Positions 19,624 to 31,100 are shown, counted from the first letter of the stretch. The stretch is DNA of 64,000 bases from Polynucleobacter necessarius (GCF_900095215.1 NZ_LT606949.1:550284-614283); one strand, 5' to 3'. The notes: generated by a model not told the origin, from the letters alone. Program-made: numbers and translations.

Positions 19624-19653
19624 GGAATAAGGAAATCACGGATTCCTTATTCC
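19624..19653. terminator. 11-bp hairpin, probable terminator
   Basis: GGAATAAGGAA and TTCCTTATTCC are perfect complements around the eight-base loop ATCACGGA. It lies between the small ORF and the end of the convergent exonuclease gene. There is no T tract, so termination is likely but not certain. Confidence 0.5.
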
Positions 19654-19668
19654 ATAGTAAAAGCTGAT

Positions 19669-20328
19669 TTACTTAGCCTCTAAGGCTTTGCGCAAGTATT
19701 CGGAAACATTGTCTTGGCGCAATAGCCATTGTTTGTAATCTGTTGGCACTTGGCTGATGAATTCACCCTTGTGTTTGCCGTAAGGCATGATCTTCGGAAT
19801 TCTGACCTTCTCAGACATTTCCCACAGGGCATCTAAAGAGACAGGATGTAGCCTGTCAATGATTTGTTTAACAATCTTGGAGCAAATCCAAACGTCAGCT
19901 AAGGCGCTATGGGCGCTGCGCAACTGCTCTCTAGCAGTATCGCGTTCAAAGAAATAGAGTAGGGCGCTTTGCGTGTGGCTGTCGAGATCGGGCCAAAAGC
20001 TACGCGCAAGCGCAAGGGTGCAGATGCGCTTTACTTCAGGTTTACCAATCGCAACCCAATCAAAATCAATATTGTGGCCAATTAGGTACTTAGTGCCAGC
20101 GGGCAAACGAAACGAGCTACTTGCGGGGCAATTCACCAGCTCTTCATCCATGATGTGATGCGTCGCAAGGGCGCCCAAGCTAATGGGTTTCCCAGGGTTA
20201 TAGCGTTGCACCCAAGGATTGCCAACCTCAAATGGATTAAGAGAGGTCACATCTAATGAGGCAGCTTCAATAATGACCGCATCATTCTTATCGGTTGCTT
20301 CTACATCAAAAATAATGGCTTTGGGCAT
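19669..20328 (-). CDS. ExoX-like DEDDh 3'-5' exonuclease
   Basis: This 219-aa protein has the DEDDh pattern: D8 and E10 in IIFDVEATD, D88 in GHNIDFDW, and H140 with D145 in HSALADVW. The C-terminal segment IMPYGKHKGEFISQVPTDY followed by QWLL matches the small C-terminal extension of E. coli ExoX, which is 220 aa. ExoX degrades DNA from 3' ends in mismatch and recombination repair. The start at 20328 is clear and the gene is monocistronic. Confidence 0.82.
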   Translation of the reverse strand: MPKAIIFDVEATDKNDAVIIEAASLDVTSLNPFEVGNPWVQRYNPGKPISLGALATHHIMDEELVNCPASSSFRLPAGTKYLIGHNIDFDWVAIGKPEVKRICTLALARSFWPDLDSHTQSALLYFFERDTAREQLRSAHSALADVWICSKIVKQIIDRLHPVSLDALWEMSEKVRIPKIMPYGKHKGEFISQVPTDYKQWLLRQDNVSEYLRKALEAK

Positions 20329-20465
20329 AAAGTTTTCAATAGGGTGATATGGGTCTATTGTGCCTTGACTATTACTTGACTGACATCTAAATCATCCCCA
20401 ATTGCTACACGCCTAGACTCAAAAACGCTACGCTGAACTCTTATATTATAGAGGGAGGAATTACT

Positions 20466-20597
20466 TTGCAGCTATCTATCGAGTGTTCTCACAAACAATT
20501 GCAACTGTTTAGGATCTCTCTAGATGCGAGAACTGTCTTAGTTTTGCTGATTATTTGGATCATTTGGGGGATTTTCAGGCTGCTGAAGATCTTCTGA
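20466..20597 (+). CDS. Putative tiny membrane protein (43 aa)
   Basis: A TTG at 20466 is preceded by an excellent Shine-Dalgarno (AGGGAGGA, 20452-20459), itself just after a TATTATA element. The frame encodes a soluble start (MQLSIECSHKQLQLFRISLD) and one hydrophobic helix (TVLVLLIIWIIWGIF) with a basic end, and stops six bases before the 3' end of the opposite-strand SRP RNA. No family is recognised. The strength of the ribosome binding site is the main reason to list it. Confidence 0.4.
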   Translation: MQLSIECSHKQLQLFRISLDARTVLVLLIIWIIWGIFRLLKIF

Positions 20598-20602
20598 ATT
20601 CC

Positions 20603-20710
20603 AGGGGATGGTGGATGAGCCAAACCCCCGGCACTGGCAGAAATTAGGTTTGGCTGCTTCGTTCCCGACCTGACCAGGTTATCCAACCCACCATGCGGGG
20701 AGGCCCATCC
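20603..20710 (-). ncRNA. ffs: Small SRP RNA (4.5S)
   Basis: The minus strand carries the universal domain IV core of bacterial SRP RNA: CAGGTCGGGAACGAAGCAGCC, with the GGAA tetraloop and the asymmetric internal loop that binds Ffh. The flanking sequence folds back: GGATGGGCC at the 5' end faces the 3' CATCC side. Length is about 108 nt, as in the E. coli type. It directs membrane proteins to the translocon with Ffh. It is divergent from dnaX, a common arrangement. End points are approximate. Confidence 0.92.
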
Positions 20711-20741
20711 AATTCCATTTTAGCTTGTTAGAATGTAAGAC

Positions 20742-22385
20742 ATGACAGCATTGGCATTAGCCCGTTCGTGGCGCCCCAAAACCTTCTCTGAATTAGTAGG
20801 CCAAGACCATGTGGTTAAGGCTTTAACCCATGCTTTGGATCAGGGTCGCCTGCACCATGCATGGCTCTTTACTGGCACTCGTGGGGTGGGTAAGACGACG
20901 ATTGCTCGAATTATGGCCAAAGCACTCAATTGCACAGGATCTGATGGTTCCGGCAAGATGACTGCAGAGCCTTGCGGAAAATGCCCAGCATGTATGGAAA
21001 TCGATGCAGGTCGTTTTGTTGACTACATCGAGATGGATGCCGCAAGTAATCGTGGTGTTGATGATATTGCTGCTCTTTTAGAAAAAGCGGCTTATGCGCC
21101 AAGCAATGGTCGCTATAAGGTCTACATGATTGACGAGGTGCATATGCTCACCCATCATGCCTTTAATGCCATGCTCAAAACTTTGGAGGAGCCTCCAGAG
21201 AACGTTAAATTTATTCTAGCGACTACTGATCCGCAAAAGATCCCCGTTACTATTTTGTCTCGCTGCTTGCAGTTCAATCTGAAGCAAATGCCGATACCGC
21301 TTATTGTTGAGCATCTAGAAAAAGTACTTGTCTCCGAAAAAGTGGAATACGAAGTCAACGCATTGCGAGTATTGGCTAAAGCAGCGCAAGGCTCTATGCG
21401 TGATGCCTTATCGCTTACTGATCAAGCGATTGCTTATGCTGCCGGCAAGGTCACTGAAGAGTCTGTGCGTGGCATGCTTGGCACATTGGACGATGCTTAT
21501 CTGATTCGCATTCTGGATTGCTTAATTACTAAGGACGGCGCAAGTCTTCTTGCAGTCGCCAATGAAATGGGCGAGCGCAGCATGTTTTTCTCATTGGCAT
21601 TGCAAGATCTCTCAAGCTTGTTGCAAAAGATTGCGGCAGCGCAAGTAGTGCCAGAATCTGTATTAGACGATTGGCCAGAAGCGGGTGAGATTCATCGCCT
21701 AGCTGGTCAACTGACAAAAGAAGAAGCCCAACTTTTCTATCAAATCACCATTACTAGTCGTCCAGATTTATCACTCGCACCAGACGAGCAGACTGGCTTT
21801 GCCATGACGCTCTTGCGTATGTTGGCATTTCGTCCGGGTAGTAATGGTGGAGGCGGTGGCTCTGCTGCACCCTCATCACCGTCAGCTCCGCCGGTAAATA
21901 TCGCGCGTCCAGCAGTTGCACCGGCAACTAAAGCTGGAGCTCCTGCCGCAAGAGCATCTGCCCCAGTGGCTGCTGCACAAACTGCCGTGGCCAGCTCAGC
22001 TGAGCGGCCTGATTGGCATGCTTTGGTGCGCCAGTTGCCCGTAAAAGGTTTAGTGCAACAGTTAGCATTTCAGACAGAGTTGCAAGATTGGAATGATTCA
22101 GTAGTTGGAGTGCGCGCAACCATTGTGACGCCGATGCCGCAGTTAGCTTCCGAAGCTTCTGTTGGGCGTTTGGCTGGTGCGCTCACTGCCCACTTTGGTA
22201 AGCCAGTGAAGATCGTTATTGAAAAGGGCGAAGTGGAAGGCAAGACAGTTGCCAAGGTTGATGCCCAGATTCACCAAGAGCAAAGAATGAATGCCGAGCA
22301 AATGATTGCGGCTGATCCATTTATTCAGCAATTAGAAAAAGAGTTTGGTGCGAAGGTGGTTGGTGGCTCCGTCAAGCCTCTTTAA
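20742..22385 (+). CDS. dnaX: DNA polymerase III subunits tau/gamma
   Basis: The 547-aa clamp-loader ATPase begins ALARSWRPKTFSELVGQDHV and has Walker A FTGTRGVGKTT. A four-Cys zinc module lies between about residues 64 and 79 (CTG...CGKCPAC). The DEVH Walker-B box is in YMIDEVHMLTHHAFN, followed by sensor 1 LATTDPQKIP and the SRC motif. After residue 370 there is an Ala/Pro-rich linker and a C-terminal domain for polymerase contact. No obvious slippery frameshift site for gamma was found. It heads a dnaX-ybaB-recR cluster typical of bacteria. Confidence 0.96.
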   Translation: MTALALARSWRPKTFSELVGQDHVVKALTHALDQGRLHHAWLFTGTRGVGKTTIARIMAKALNCTGSDGSGKMTAEPCGKCPACMEIDAGRFVDYIEMDAASNRGVDDIAALLEKAAYAPSNGRYKVYMIDEVHMLTHHAFNAMLKTLEEPPENVKFILATTDPQKIPVTILSRCLQFNLKQMPIPLIVEHLEKVLVSEKVEYEVNALRVLAKAAQGSMRDALSLTDQAIAYAAGKVTEESVRGMLGTLDDAYLIRILDCLITKDGASLLAVANEMGERSMFFSLALQDLSSLLQKIAAAQVVPESVLDDWPEAGEIHRLAGQLTKEEAQLFYQITITSRPDLSLAPDEQTGFAMTLLRMLAFRPGSNGGGGGSAAPSSPSAPPVNIARPAVAPATKAGAPAARASAPVAAAQTAVASSAERPDWHALVRQLPVKGLVQQLAFQTELQDWNDSVVGVRATIVTPMPQLASEASVGRLAGALTAHFGKPVKIVIEKGEVEGKTVAKVDAQIHQEQRMNAEQMIAADPFIQQLEKEFGAKVVGGSVKPL

Positions 22386-22460
22386 ACCAACCTTTCTAAA
22401 AGCATCAAGCAACTGAATTTAATTTTCACTCTATATGTAAGTCATTAAGGAAAAGAAGCG

Positions 22461-22784
22461 ATGATGAAAGGTGGACTTGCTGGCCTCATGAAACAGGCCC
22501 AGCAGATGCAAGAGAAGATGAAAACGGCGCAATCTCAATTGGCTGCGTTAGAAGTCACTGGTCAAGCTGCTAGTGGTTTGGTAAAGGTGACTGTCTCTGG
22601 CAAATACGAGCTCAAGCGAGTGCAGATTGATCCGGGTGCAATGGATGATCGCGAGATGCTGGAAGACCTCATCGTGACGGCCTATACAGAAGCATTTAAG
22701 CAAGTGGAAGCCGCTAGCGCGCAGATGATGTCTGGCGCAACTGCCGGTATACCTATGCCTCCCGGCTTCAAGTTGCCGTTCTAA
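22461..22784 (+). CDS. ybaB: YbaB/EbfC nucleoid-associated protein
   Basis: This 107-aa protein starts [20 protein letters not shown], typical of YbaB, and has the central [20 protein letters not shown] strand and the C-terminal PPGFKLPF. YbaB dimers bind DNA with little sequence preference. A GGAAAAGAAG ribosome site precedes the ATG. It lies between dnaX and recR, the conserved place for the gene. Confidence 0.95.
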   Translation: MMKGGLAGLMKQAQQMQEKMKTAQSQLAALEVTGQAASGLVKVTVSGKYELKRVQIDPGAMDDREMLEDLIVTAYTEAFKQVEAASAQMMSGATAGIPMPPGFKLPF

Positions 22785-22817
22785 TTCATACTTTTTAAAT
22801 ACGAATTTATATATTCC

Positions 22818-23432
22818 ATGGCGCGTATAGAAGCACCTCAAGATGCACTTGGTCGATTGATCGAGGCATTGCGCGTACTTCCTGGAGTGGGCCCCAAGTC
22901 TGCTCAGCGGATGGCATTCTATCTCTTGCAACATGATCGCAATGGCGCAGCTGTGCTTGCTCAGTCATTGGGCGAAGCAGTTGAAACAGTAGGGCACTGT
23001 ACTCGTTGTAATACATTTTCAGAAACGCAGATTTGCAGTACCTGCTCAGATGGGCGTCGTGATCCATCACTCCTTTGTATTGTGGAAACACCTGTTGATC
23101 AAGTGATGGTGGAGCAGACCTTAAGCTTCAAAGGGAATTACTTTGTATTGATGGGGCGTCTTTCACCGCTCGATGGCATGGGCCCAAATGAAATTGGCTT
23201 TGATCGATTGCTCATCCGTATTGAAGCTCCGGATACCGGTGTGCCTATTCGCGAAGTAGTGCTAGCTACGAATTTCACGAGTGAGGGTGAGGCTACCGCT
23301 CATTACATCGGTGAGGTGCTTAAGGCTAAAGGCATCAAGGTGACTCGTATTGCGCGCGGCATCCCAGTGGGCGGAGAGCTCGAGTATGTAGACGCGGGTA
23401 CATTGGCTCGCGCCTTAATGGATCGCCGCTAA
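22818..23432 (+). CDS. recR: Recombination mediator RecR
   Basis: The 204-aa protein has the helix-hairpin-helix [20 protein letters not shown], a C4 zinc finger (C61, C64, C73, C76), and the Toprim domain with [16 protein letters not shown], then the C-terminal LARALMDRR. RecR loads RecA with RecO/RecF. After the stop a 7-bp inverted repeat (CTTAGCC at 23480, GGCTAAG at 23500) may help end the transcript, but there is no T tract. Confidence 0.96.
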   Translation: MARIEAPQDALGRLIEALRVLPGVGPKSAQRMAFYLLQHDRNGAAVLAQSLGEAVETVGHCTRCNTFSETQICSTCSDGRRDPSLLCIVETPVDQVMVEQTLSFKGNYFVLMGRLSPLDGMGPNEIGFDRLLIRIEAPDTGVPIREVVLATNFTSEGEATAHYIGEVLKAKGIKVTRIARGIPVGGELEYVDAGTLARALMDRR

Positions 23433-23667
23433 CTCTTCTGCAATCTTCCTTGTAGGTTTTTTCAAGGCACAAGTAGAGGCTTAGCCGTCAATGATCTATG
23501 GCTAAGGTGTTGTCATACCAAGGACATAAAGACTAGGTAAATTGCCTCTTTTTGGGGATAATTTGGTCTGCACCACCCTTTGGCTTCAATCTCAAGCTGT
23601 GTTTGCCTCGTTTTTCCTTCGGCATGTTGCTATTGCATTGCACTGGCATCCCAATTAGAAATTGTGA

Positions 23668-25085
23668 ATGACCCGCAAGAAGATTTATCCATTCCTCCTG
23701 TTGAGCATCATTTGCGCTTTTTTGCTGCCTCCGCTTTTGCGCAGAGAGCAGGATCTGGCGCCGATCAAATTTCGAGTTTCGCTGATGACATTTCCTGGTT
23801 GCCAACCGAAGGGGCGCTTTTCTGTCCGCCTGTGAATGTTCACGGTCAAATAACTTACGTCAATCAGCGTTACAACAATTTCACCTCTGGTTACTCTGAC
23901 GAAAATAGTCTGTCTGCATTGAAGTCAATGAGCTACACCTGGTCTGGAACTTTATTTTTAGGCGCGCGCCTATCTCCAAATACTGATGTGTATTTCAATC
24001 CCGAGGTAGTGTCGGGTGTACCTTTTTCTGATCTCTCTGGTTTGGATGGATTTACCAACGGTGAAGCCACAAAAGCGAATGGTGCGCAGGCTAATTTTTA
24101 TGCTGCGAGAGCATTTCTGCGTCAAACAATTAATCAACAGGGCGATAAGGTTTTGCTTGAAAATGACGCCAATCAAATTACCAAAACGGTTAGTAGTAAT
24201 CGTGTGGTTATTACTGCGGGACAGTTTTCTACCTTGGATATTTTTGACGACAGTAAATACGCTACAGATCCACGCATTCAGTTTATGAACTGGGGCAATA
24301 TGACCTATCTGGCATATGACTATGCAGCCGATGCGCGTGGCTACAGCACTGGCTTAGCGGGCGAGTGGTATCTTGGAAATTGGGTCATGAGGGCTTCCCG
24401 CATGCTTGCGCCAAAGCTACCAAATGGCCGCGATTTAAATTGGCAAATTTTCAATACCTATGGTGATCAATTTGAAGTTGAGCGCCAGCATAAAATTGCC
24501 GATTTACCAGGCAAGGTAAGCGTGCGTGCTTATCGAAACCGGATGATGTTGGCGCGCTTTCAAGACGCAACGAATTATGTCATTGCTAATAATGCGCAGG
24601 GTACACAGGCAATCAATAATGTGCGCACCAACTACCAATACAAAACCGGTATCGGTATTAATGACGAACAAGCATTAACTAAAGATCTCGGTATTTATGG
24701 GCGCGCCTTTACTTCTGATGGTCACACCGAAATCATGTCCTTTACTGAGGCAGATAATTCTATGTCGATAGGCGCGGGTCTCAATTGGGCGAGTTGGAGT
24801 CGTCGGGATGACGCTATCGGTATCTCTATGATGCAAAACGGCCTATCAAGCTATCGTAAAAATTATTTGCAAGCGGGTGGGGTGTCTTACTTTATTGGCG
24901 ACTATGCCGGTCCAGGCCGGACGATTGCTTATCGCCCTGAACGAATTGGCGAGGTGTATTACAACGCAATGGTTTTCAAGAATGTGTTGGCGGGTTTGAA
25001 CTTTCAGCACATCAACAATCCAGCCTATAACTCGGCCCGTGGCCCTGTAAATATCCTGTCTTTTAGGATCCATGCAGAGTGTTAA
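23668..25085 (+). pseudogene. OprB-like carbohydrate porin, frameshifted in the signal peptide and altered C-terminus
   Basis: The frame starting at ATG 23668 (MTRKKIYPFLLLSIICAF) is a signal-peptide start. It must shift at the T6 run 23718-23723 to reach FAASAFAQ and the mature porin; seven T restores the frame. The mature part is a long outer-membrane barrel with features of OprB-type porins (HGQITYVNQRYNNFTSGY, YSTGLAGEWYLGNWVMRASR). The protein ends FRIHAEC, whereas a barrel of this kind normally ends in an aromatic residue, usually Phe. Both features suggest loss of function. A read-through start at TTG 23580 would give no proper signal peptide. Confidence 0.75.
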
Positions 25086-25281
25086 GGGGTTTGCTGACCA
25101 TAGACACAATGTAGCCATCATTATTATCTTTATAATCAATGACTTATATATTGTGAAATATTCGACTGTTGACTTTTGTCCCCTATAATCCTTAAAATCC
25201 TCAGAAATGGGTATAGATTGGATCTAAATCCGCATCCGGGGCTATAAAAACAGCATTTTCTTGATTTAGAGGCAGCCGCAT

Positions 25282-26844
25282 TTGTTCATTCTCGGCAAAA
25301 ACAAAACTAGGGTTGTAATACCGCTCAAAAGCTTCACGCCATTTGCGCTGGCTGCTTTTGTTATTGGCGCCTCTACTTTTTCTGTTTTAGTGCTTGCACA
25401 GTCTTCTATCGAGAGTGCCACGGCAAGTGTGACCGTTCAGTCTGGCGATACTTCCTTGGCTGCGCCACCATCAATTGCTGCGCAGTTAGGCACACAAGAT
25501 CCAAAGGTGTCTTCTAGCTCCAAAGCATCAGAATGATTTGCGCCAGTAACCAAGGCGAATACTCCAAAGATTAACGCCAAACCTGCGTCATCTGGACCAA
25601 TAGAAATGGATTTGCGCCAGCTTTGGAGTGAACTCAAGATTAATAATCCGCAACTGTCTTCATTGCGCGAATCTTACTTGTCCGCAAAGGCAACCGTTCC
25701 TCAGATTGCCGCGCCAGCCAATCCACAGGTTGGGTTAGTCTGGTCTGGCATGCCTGTAAATTCACCATTTGCATTAGGCGGCGCAAACGCGCCTTCCCCC
25801 AACAATCCTGGCAGCGGTGGGATTAGTAGTAATAACTCCATTTCAGTAGCGCAGCCGTTTCAGTTCCCTGGGAAGAAGAGTCTTGCTGCGGATATCGCTG
25901 ATACCAATGCTGAAGCTTTGTTGGCAAGTGCTGAATCCACTTACCTGCAGATTGACGCTCAACTCTCCACTCTGCACTACAGCGCACTCTCATCACAAAA
26001 GCAATTGCAGGTACTTAAAGAGTCAGTTATTCGTTTGGAGATGATTAAGAATGTGGCTAAAGCCCGTTATGCCAATAATGCTGCGGCTTATGTTGAATAC
26101 TTGAACGCTCAGCTAGCGCAAAATGCAGCCCAAGCAGATCAGTTTAATGTGGAACGTCAACTTGATGTTGCGTTAAAAAACATTTTTAGTTAGTTGGCCG
26201 CCATTCTCGTGAAAAGTTGGTATTGCGTGGTGATGTGCGTCGCGCCATGAATGGCGTTCCCACATTAATTGAGTTGGAAGATGATGCGGAAACCAGTCAT
26301 CCATCTCTAAAGTGTTCTGCTTTGCAATTGGATGCAGCGCGTAAAGGCGTTGATCTCGCAAAGAAGGCCTATTTCCCGGACTTCCAAATCATTGGTTCAT
26401 CCTACACACCGCGCGGCCCTTTTTCCGCAAACAATGGCGCATTGTTCTATCAATTTGAACTTGATCTAATTATTCCCCTGTCTTTCTTGACTAAAGAGAA
26501 GTATGGCGTAGAACAAGCGCAGCGCAATCAGGCTGCGGCTGAAGCGGGTAACATATCTAATCGCCAGCAAATCGTGTTGGCAGTCAATACCGCATATGCC
26601 GCTTATGAGCAGGACAAGAACCAAACTCAGTTTTTGAGAGATCGTCAGGTCCCGCAGGCGGATGCGGCTTATAAAGTGGGTTTGACGCAGTACTCCAACA
26701 ATGGCCAAGGCTTTAACGATCTATTGACGGCACAAACACAATTGCGTAACTTGGACGTTGCTTTGGCTTAGGCTGAAAGCAATCTATTGCAAGCTCAAGC
26801 GGTATTACTGGTTTCAGTGGGTAAAGAGCCCTTTTCGGGAGTAG
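25282..26844 (+). pseudogene. TolC/CzcC-type outer membrane efflux protein, degenerate
   Basis: A signal-peptide start is followed by a TGA at 25534-25536. The same frame then gives the first outer-membrane-factor repeat (MDLRQLWSELKINNPQLSSL, then SISVAQPFQFPGKKSLAADI) up to a stop at 26191. One base is missing near 26190, and the second repeat continues in another frame (LVLRGDVRRAMN, YFPDFQIIGSSYTPRGPF). A TAG at 26769-26771 interrupts it near the end. It is the first gene of a CBA-type efflux cluster. The natural 3' end is unclear because this frame runs into the next gene. Confidence 0.82.
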
Positions 26845-26846
26845 TT

Positions 26847-28118
26847 TTGAAAGACAAAATTCTTTCGTTTCTAAAGCAGCTGTCCGATAAGGCAAAGCCA
26901 ATTCTGCATAAGGGCGCGCATCACGGTGCTCATCATGCAAAAGTGGTCGCAACTGGTTTGGCTGGTTTGTACTGGAATCTGACTCCGCAAAATCGTTATC
27001 GCGTTCGTCTGGCGACCTTTGCTTTTGCCATTCTATCTGTCGGCATTGTTGTGTGCCGTCTTGCCAATGTTAATCGCGCGGTAAAAATTGAAGCTTCCAA
27101 TAAAGCCTTCAAGGTGGAGAGCAGCGGTATTTTGGAGCTAAAGCTTCATGGTGTGACTCTCAATCCAGCAATTTATGTTTTTCAGATGGCCGAAAAAGTG
27201 CAGGTTCCAGTCAACATTAAAGTCCTGGGACGTTTGGCGTTTAACGCGGAAAAATCGAAAGTGCTTTTAGCGCGTGCGCCGGGTCGAGTAGCGCGTATTT
27301 ATGCTTTCGATGGTGCTCAGGTTGATATTGGATCACCCATCGTTGAGATGTATAGCCCTGAATTTCTTTCAGCGCAGCAAGCGTACTTGTTGTCATCTAA
27401 AACCGCTAAGGTGCTTGAGTCCAATAAAACCATGAGTGACTTGCTTGGCGATGCTCGCATTACTCAGCAGGCTGCCGCAAACCGTATGCGTAATCTGGGT
27501 GCGGGCGAGGGTGATATTAAGAGCATAGAGACTACGGGTAAAACCACTAGTAATTGAGTGATGCGCTCTCCTCTGAAGGGCGTAGTTGTGAAGCGGGGCG
27601 TTGAACCTGGCGCCGTGGTTAATTCCGGTGACGTTATTGCCACATTGGCTGATCCAAAGCAACTCTGGTTCTTGGGTAATGTTTTCGAGCAAGATTTCCG
27701 CTTAATTAAGCAAGGTCAAAAAATGGTCTCGCATCTTGAGGCCTACCCAGAAAAAGAGTTTGTTGCTTACGCTAATTACATCGCGCCGACAATAGATCCG
27801 CAAACTCGCGCACTGCTAATTCGTGCTGATGTTGAAAATACAGACGACTTATTGCGTCCCGATATGTACGCTTCTGGTTTATTAACTACTGGTAACGCGG
27901 ATGCTGTAGTTGTTCCGCAATCAGTCATTGTTAGGGTTCGAGAAAATCGTTACGCGATCATTAAGGTTGGCCCAGAAACATTCTTTCGGGTGCTTGTGAA
28001 GAGGTATGACCTCAATAGTAAGAGTTTCGCGATTACCGAGGGCGTGGAGCAGGGCTGGCAAGTGTTGACTGAAGGTGCAGTTTTGTTAAACGATCGCTTT
28101 GCTAAACAGGAGGACTAA
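26847..28118 (+). pseudogene. RND efflux periplasmic adaptor (CusB/CzcB type), nonsense-disrupted
   Basis: A TTG at 26847 with a GGGAG site upstream starts a protein with an N-terminal His-rich cytosolic piece (HKGAHHGAHHAK), one membrane anchor (ATFAFAILSVGIVV) and an HlyD-like body: lipoyl half-motifs LLARAPGRVARIYAFDGAQVD and VMRSPLKGVVVKRGVEPGA. A TGA at 27555-27557 stands where a Trp codon would read TTSNWVMRSP. The frame is otherwise continuous to 28118. Adaptors join the inner-membrane pump to the outer-membrane channel. Neighbours on both sides are also dead. Confidence 0.8.
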
Positions 28119-31100
28119 GTGAGCGTTTTCACCTCCTTTATTCGAGAGGTAGTTGAGAAGCCCGCGCTTGTCATTTTTGCTTCTATTGTGTTGCTTGGTT
28201 TGTGCATGCTCAGCGTGAGTAAGCCCCCCATTCAGCCTTACCCGGGCGTTGCGCCACTCACTATTCAGGCAATTTCTCAATGGCCCGGGAGAAGTACCAC
28301 TGAAGTCGAGCAGCAAGTTACCATTCCTGTTGAGAATGCCTTAGCTGGTATCCCAGGTCTGCAAGCTTTCCGCTCAGTATCGCTGTTTGGCCTCTCCGTT
28401 GTAACTCTGACATTTAATGACACTGTCGACCCCTTCAAAGCGCGTCAAGTTTTCATTAGCAATTTATCAAATGTTAGCTTTCCGCCGGGAGTTACCTCCA
28501 GCATCAGTCCAGATTCAGATGCTACTGGCGAGATCATGCGCTATGAGGTGCGCTCTGATTACGTCTCATCCACTTTGCTAAAGACTTTGCAAAACTATGA
28601 AATTTATAAAGAGCTCAAGCAAACCCCTGGTGTAGCAGACGTATCTTCATTTGGTGGAAAGGTTCGCCAATATCAAGTGATTGTGAGTCATGAAAGCTTG
28701 CAGGCTAAAGGCATATCGGTCAATCAATTAATCTTAGCTCTCACAAACGTCAACAGTAATACGGGTGGGGGCTTATTGCCCAGTGGTGAGCAGCAGTTCG
28801 TGGTTCGTGGAGTTGGCTTATTAAAGAATATCGATGACATTAAGCAGGTGGTTATCACTCTGAACAATGGTGTTCCGATTCGAGTGGGAGATGTTGCCCG
28901 CGTAGAGATTGGCAATGCCCCACGTTTGGGTATGTTCCAGTTCAATGACAATCCTGATGCTGTTGAAGGGATTGTGTATTTGCGTCGTTGTGAGAACGCT
29001 ACGGAAGTCTTGGCCCGCGTTCGTAGCACTGTGGAAAATATCAATAAGCATGTCTTGCCACCAGGGATTGAAGTAACACCTTTTTATGATCGCCAAGTGC
29101 TTTTAGCTATCACCATTGGTACTGTTAAGCACACTTTATTCTTTGGTATCTCCTTGGTATTGGCGGTTCTATTTTTCTTCTTAGGCAATATCCGGTCGGC
29201 TGCCGTAGTGGCTGCGGTGATTCCTTTAGCGCTTTGTGTCTCCTTTATTCAGATGCACTTGTGGAGTGTTCCGGCTAACATGATTTCTTTAGGCGCAATT
29301 GGCTTCGGTGTCATTGTCGACTCTGCGGTGATCTTGACGGAGAACGTCATGCGTCATCTGGAAGAGGGCGGTAAGCGGCTCAACCAGAGCATTATTTTGG
29401 CAACGAGCGAAGTGCAGCGCGCGATGATTTATTCCACGGGCATCATCATCGTTGCCTACTATTCTTTATGGGCGGTGTTGATGGCATTATTTTTAAGCCG
29501 ATGGCATTCACCATGGGTTTTGCTTTGATCGCTGCAATGGTGTTGAGCTTAACTTTCTTGTCAGCCATGATTTCACTGGTCTTTGGTGAAAACTTGCATC
29601 ACAAACCACCGTCTTTTATTACTAAGCTTTTGGATGGTTACAAACCTTTACTTAGAAGATGGATGGATCGCCCATTAACAGTTTTCTCCGTAGCGGTTTT
29701 TGTGTTGGGCATTACCTTATTGAGTATGACTCGCTTAGGGACAGCCTTCTTGCCAACCCTAGAAGAGAATAATATTTGGTTGCGAGTAACACTCCCAAAT
29801 ACAATGGATTTGGATTATTCCGTCAAGATCGCCAATCAGTTTCGTGAAACCTTTATGACTCAACCTGAGATCGATCAGGTTGCCGCTCAGATCGGTCGAC
29901 CTGATGATGGCACTGATTCAACCGGTGTATTTAATCAAGAGTATGGCCTTTATCTAAAGAGTCCTGACAAGATGCCTAGCAGATCGACTAAAAAGGATTT
30001 GATTGTGTATTTAGAAACAGAGCTTAATAAGCTACCGGGAATTACCTATAGTTTCTCGCAATACATTCAAGATAACGTGAATGAAGCTTGATCTGGCGTA
30101 AAGGGTGAGAATTCCGTCAAGATATACGGTACAGACTGAGATGTGCTCGACCAAAAAGCGCATGAAGTAATTGATCAGCTAAAGCAGGTGCGTGGCGTTG
30201 CTGACGAGGGCATTCTCAAAGAATTAGGTCAGCCAACCCTGAATATTCAAATTGATCGCGATAGAGCTGCGCGTTATGGCATCAATGTGAACGATATTCA
30301 GACGGTGGTTACTAACGCAATTGGCGGAGCCGCGGTAACCAATTTGCTTGAGGACGAAAAAACCTTTGGCATTGCTGTGCGTCTAAATGCAGGCAGTCGC
30401 AACGATGTCGCCGATATTGGGCACTTATTGGTTGATGCGCCGGACGGCACCAAGATACCTTTGTCGATGGTTGCCACGGTTCGTTTAACGGATGGCCCAT
30501 TCTTTATTTACCGTGAGGCAGGAAAGCGCTACATCGCGATTAAGTTTAGCGTTCGTAATCGTGACTTAGGTAGCGCGGTAGAAGATGCCCAGTTCTTGGT
30601 GGAGAAAAATATCACTTTGCCACCAAACTATTCGATTAGTTGGGATGGTCAATTCAATCAGATGAAGCAAGCGCAGAAAAAGTTGATGCTCATTGTGCCG
30701 CTTGCTTTATTGGGAATTTTCTTGTTACTTGTGAGTGCGTTTGGTAACTTCCGCGACGCTTCGTTGTGATGAGCAATGTGCCTTTTGCCGCAATTGGTGG
30801 CGTGATTGCGCCGCACTTGGCTGGCGAAACGTTAAGCATCTTCACCTTCTTTGGTTTCTTATCATTCTTTAGTATTGCGATTCAGGATGGCGTCATGCTC
30901 ATATCCTTTATTAATAAGACTGCCGCCACTGAGCATGGTAAGATGAAAGATGTGATGGTGGAGGGTGCTTCATTGCGAGTTCGCCCTGTTTTGATGACGG
31001 CAGCCCTTTCTGGAGTGGATCTTTTGCCTGCCGCCTTGTCCCATTCAATTGGTTCCGAGGCGAAACGTCCTTTAGCTCTCGTTATTGTGGGTGGCATGGT

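Noticed and set aside
20742..22385. Programmed frameshift for dnaX gamma product
   Set aside because: No A6-AAG type slippery heptamer with a downstream hairpin was found.
22548..23091. Minus-strand open frames opposite ybaB and recR
   Set aside because: They lie fully inside well-supported genes and encode no recognisable motif.
23533..23805. Minus-strand ORF over the porin start
   Set aside because: It overlaps the porin signal-peptide region and has no ribosome site or family similarity.
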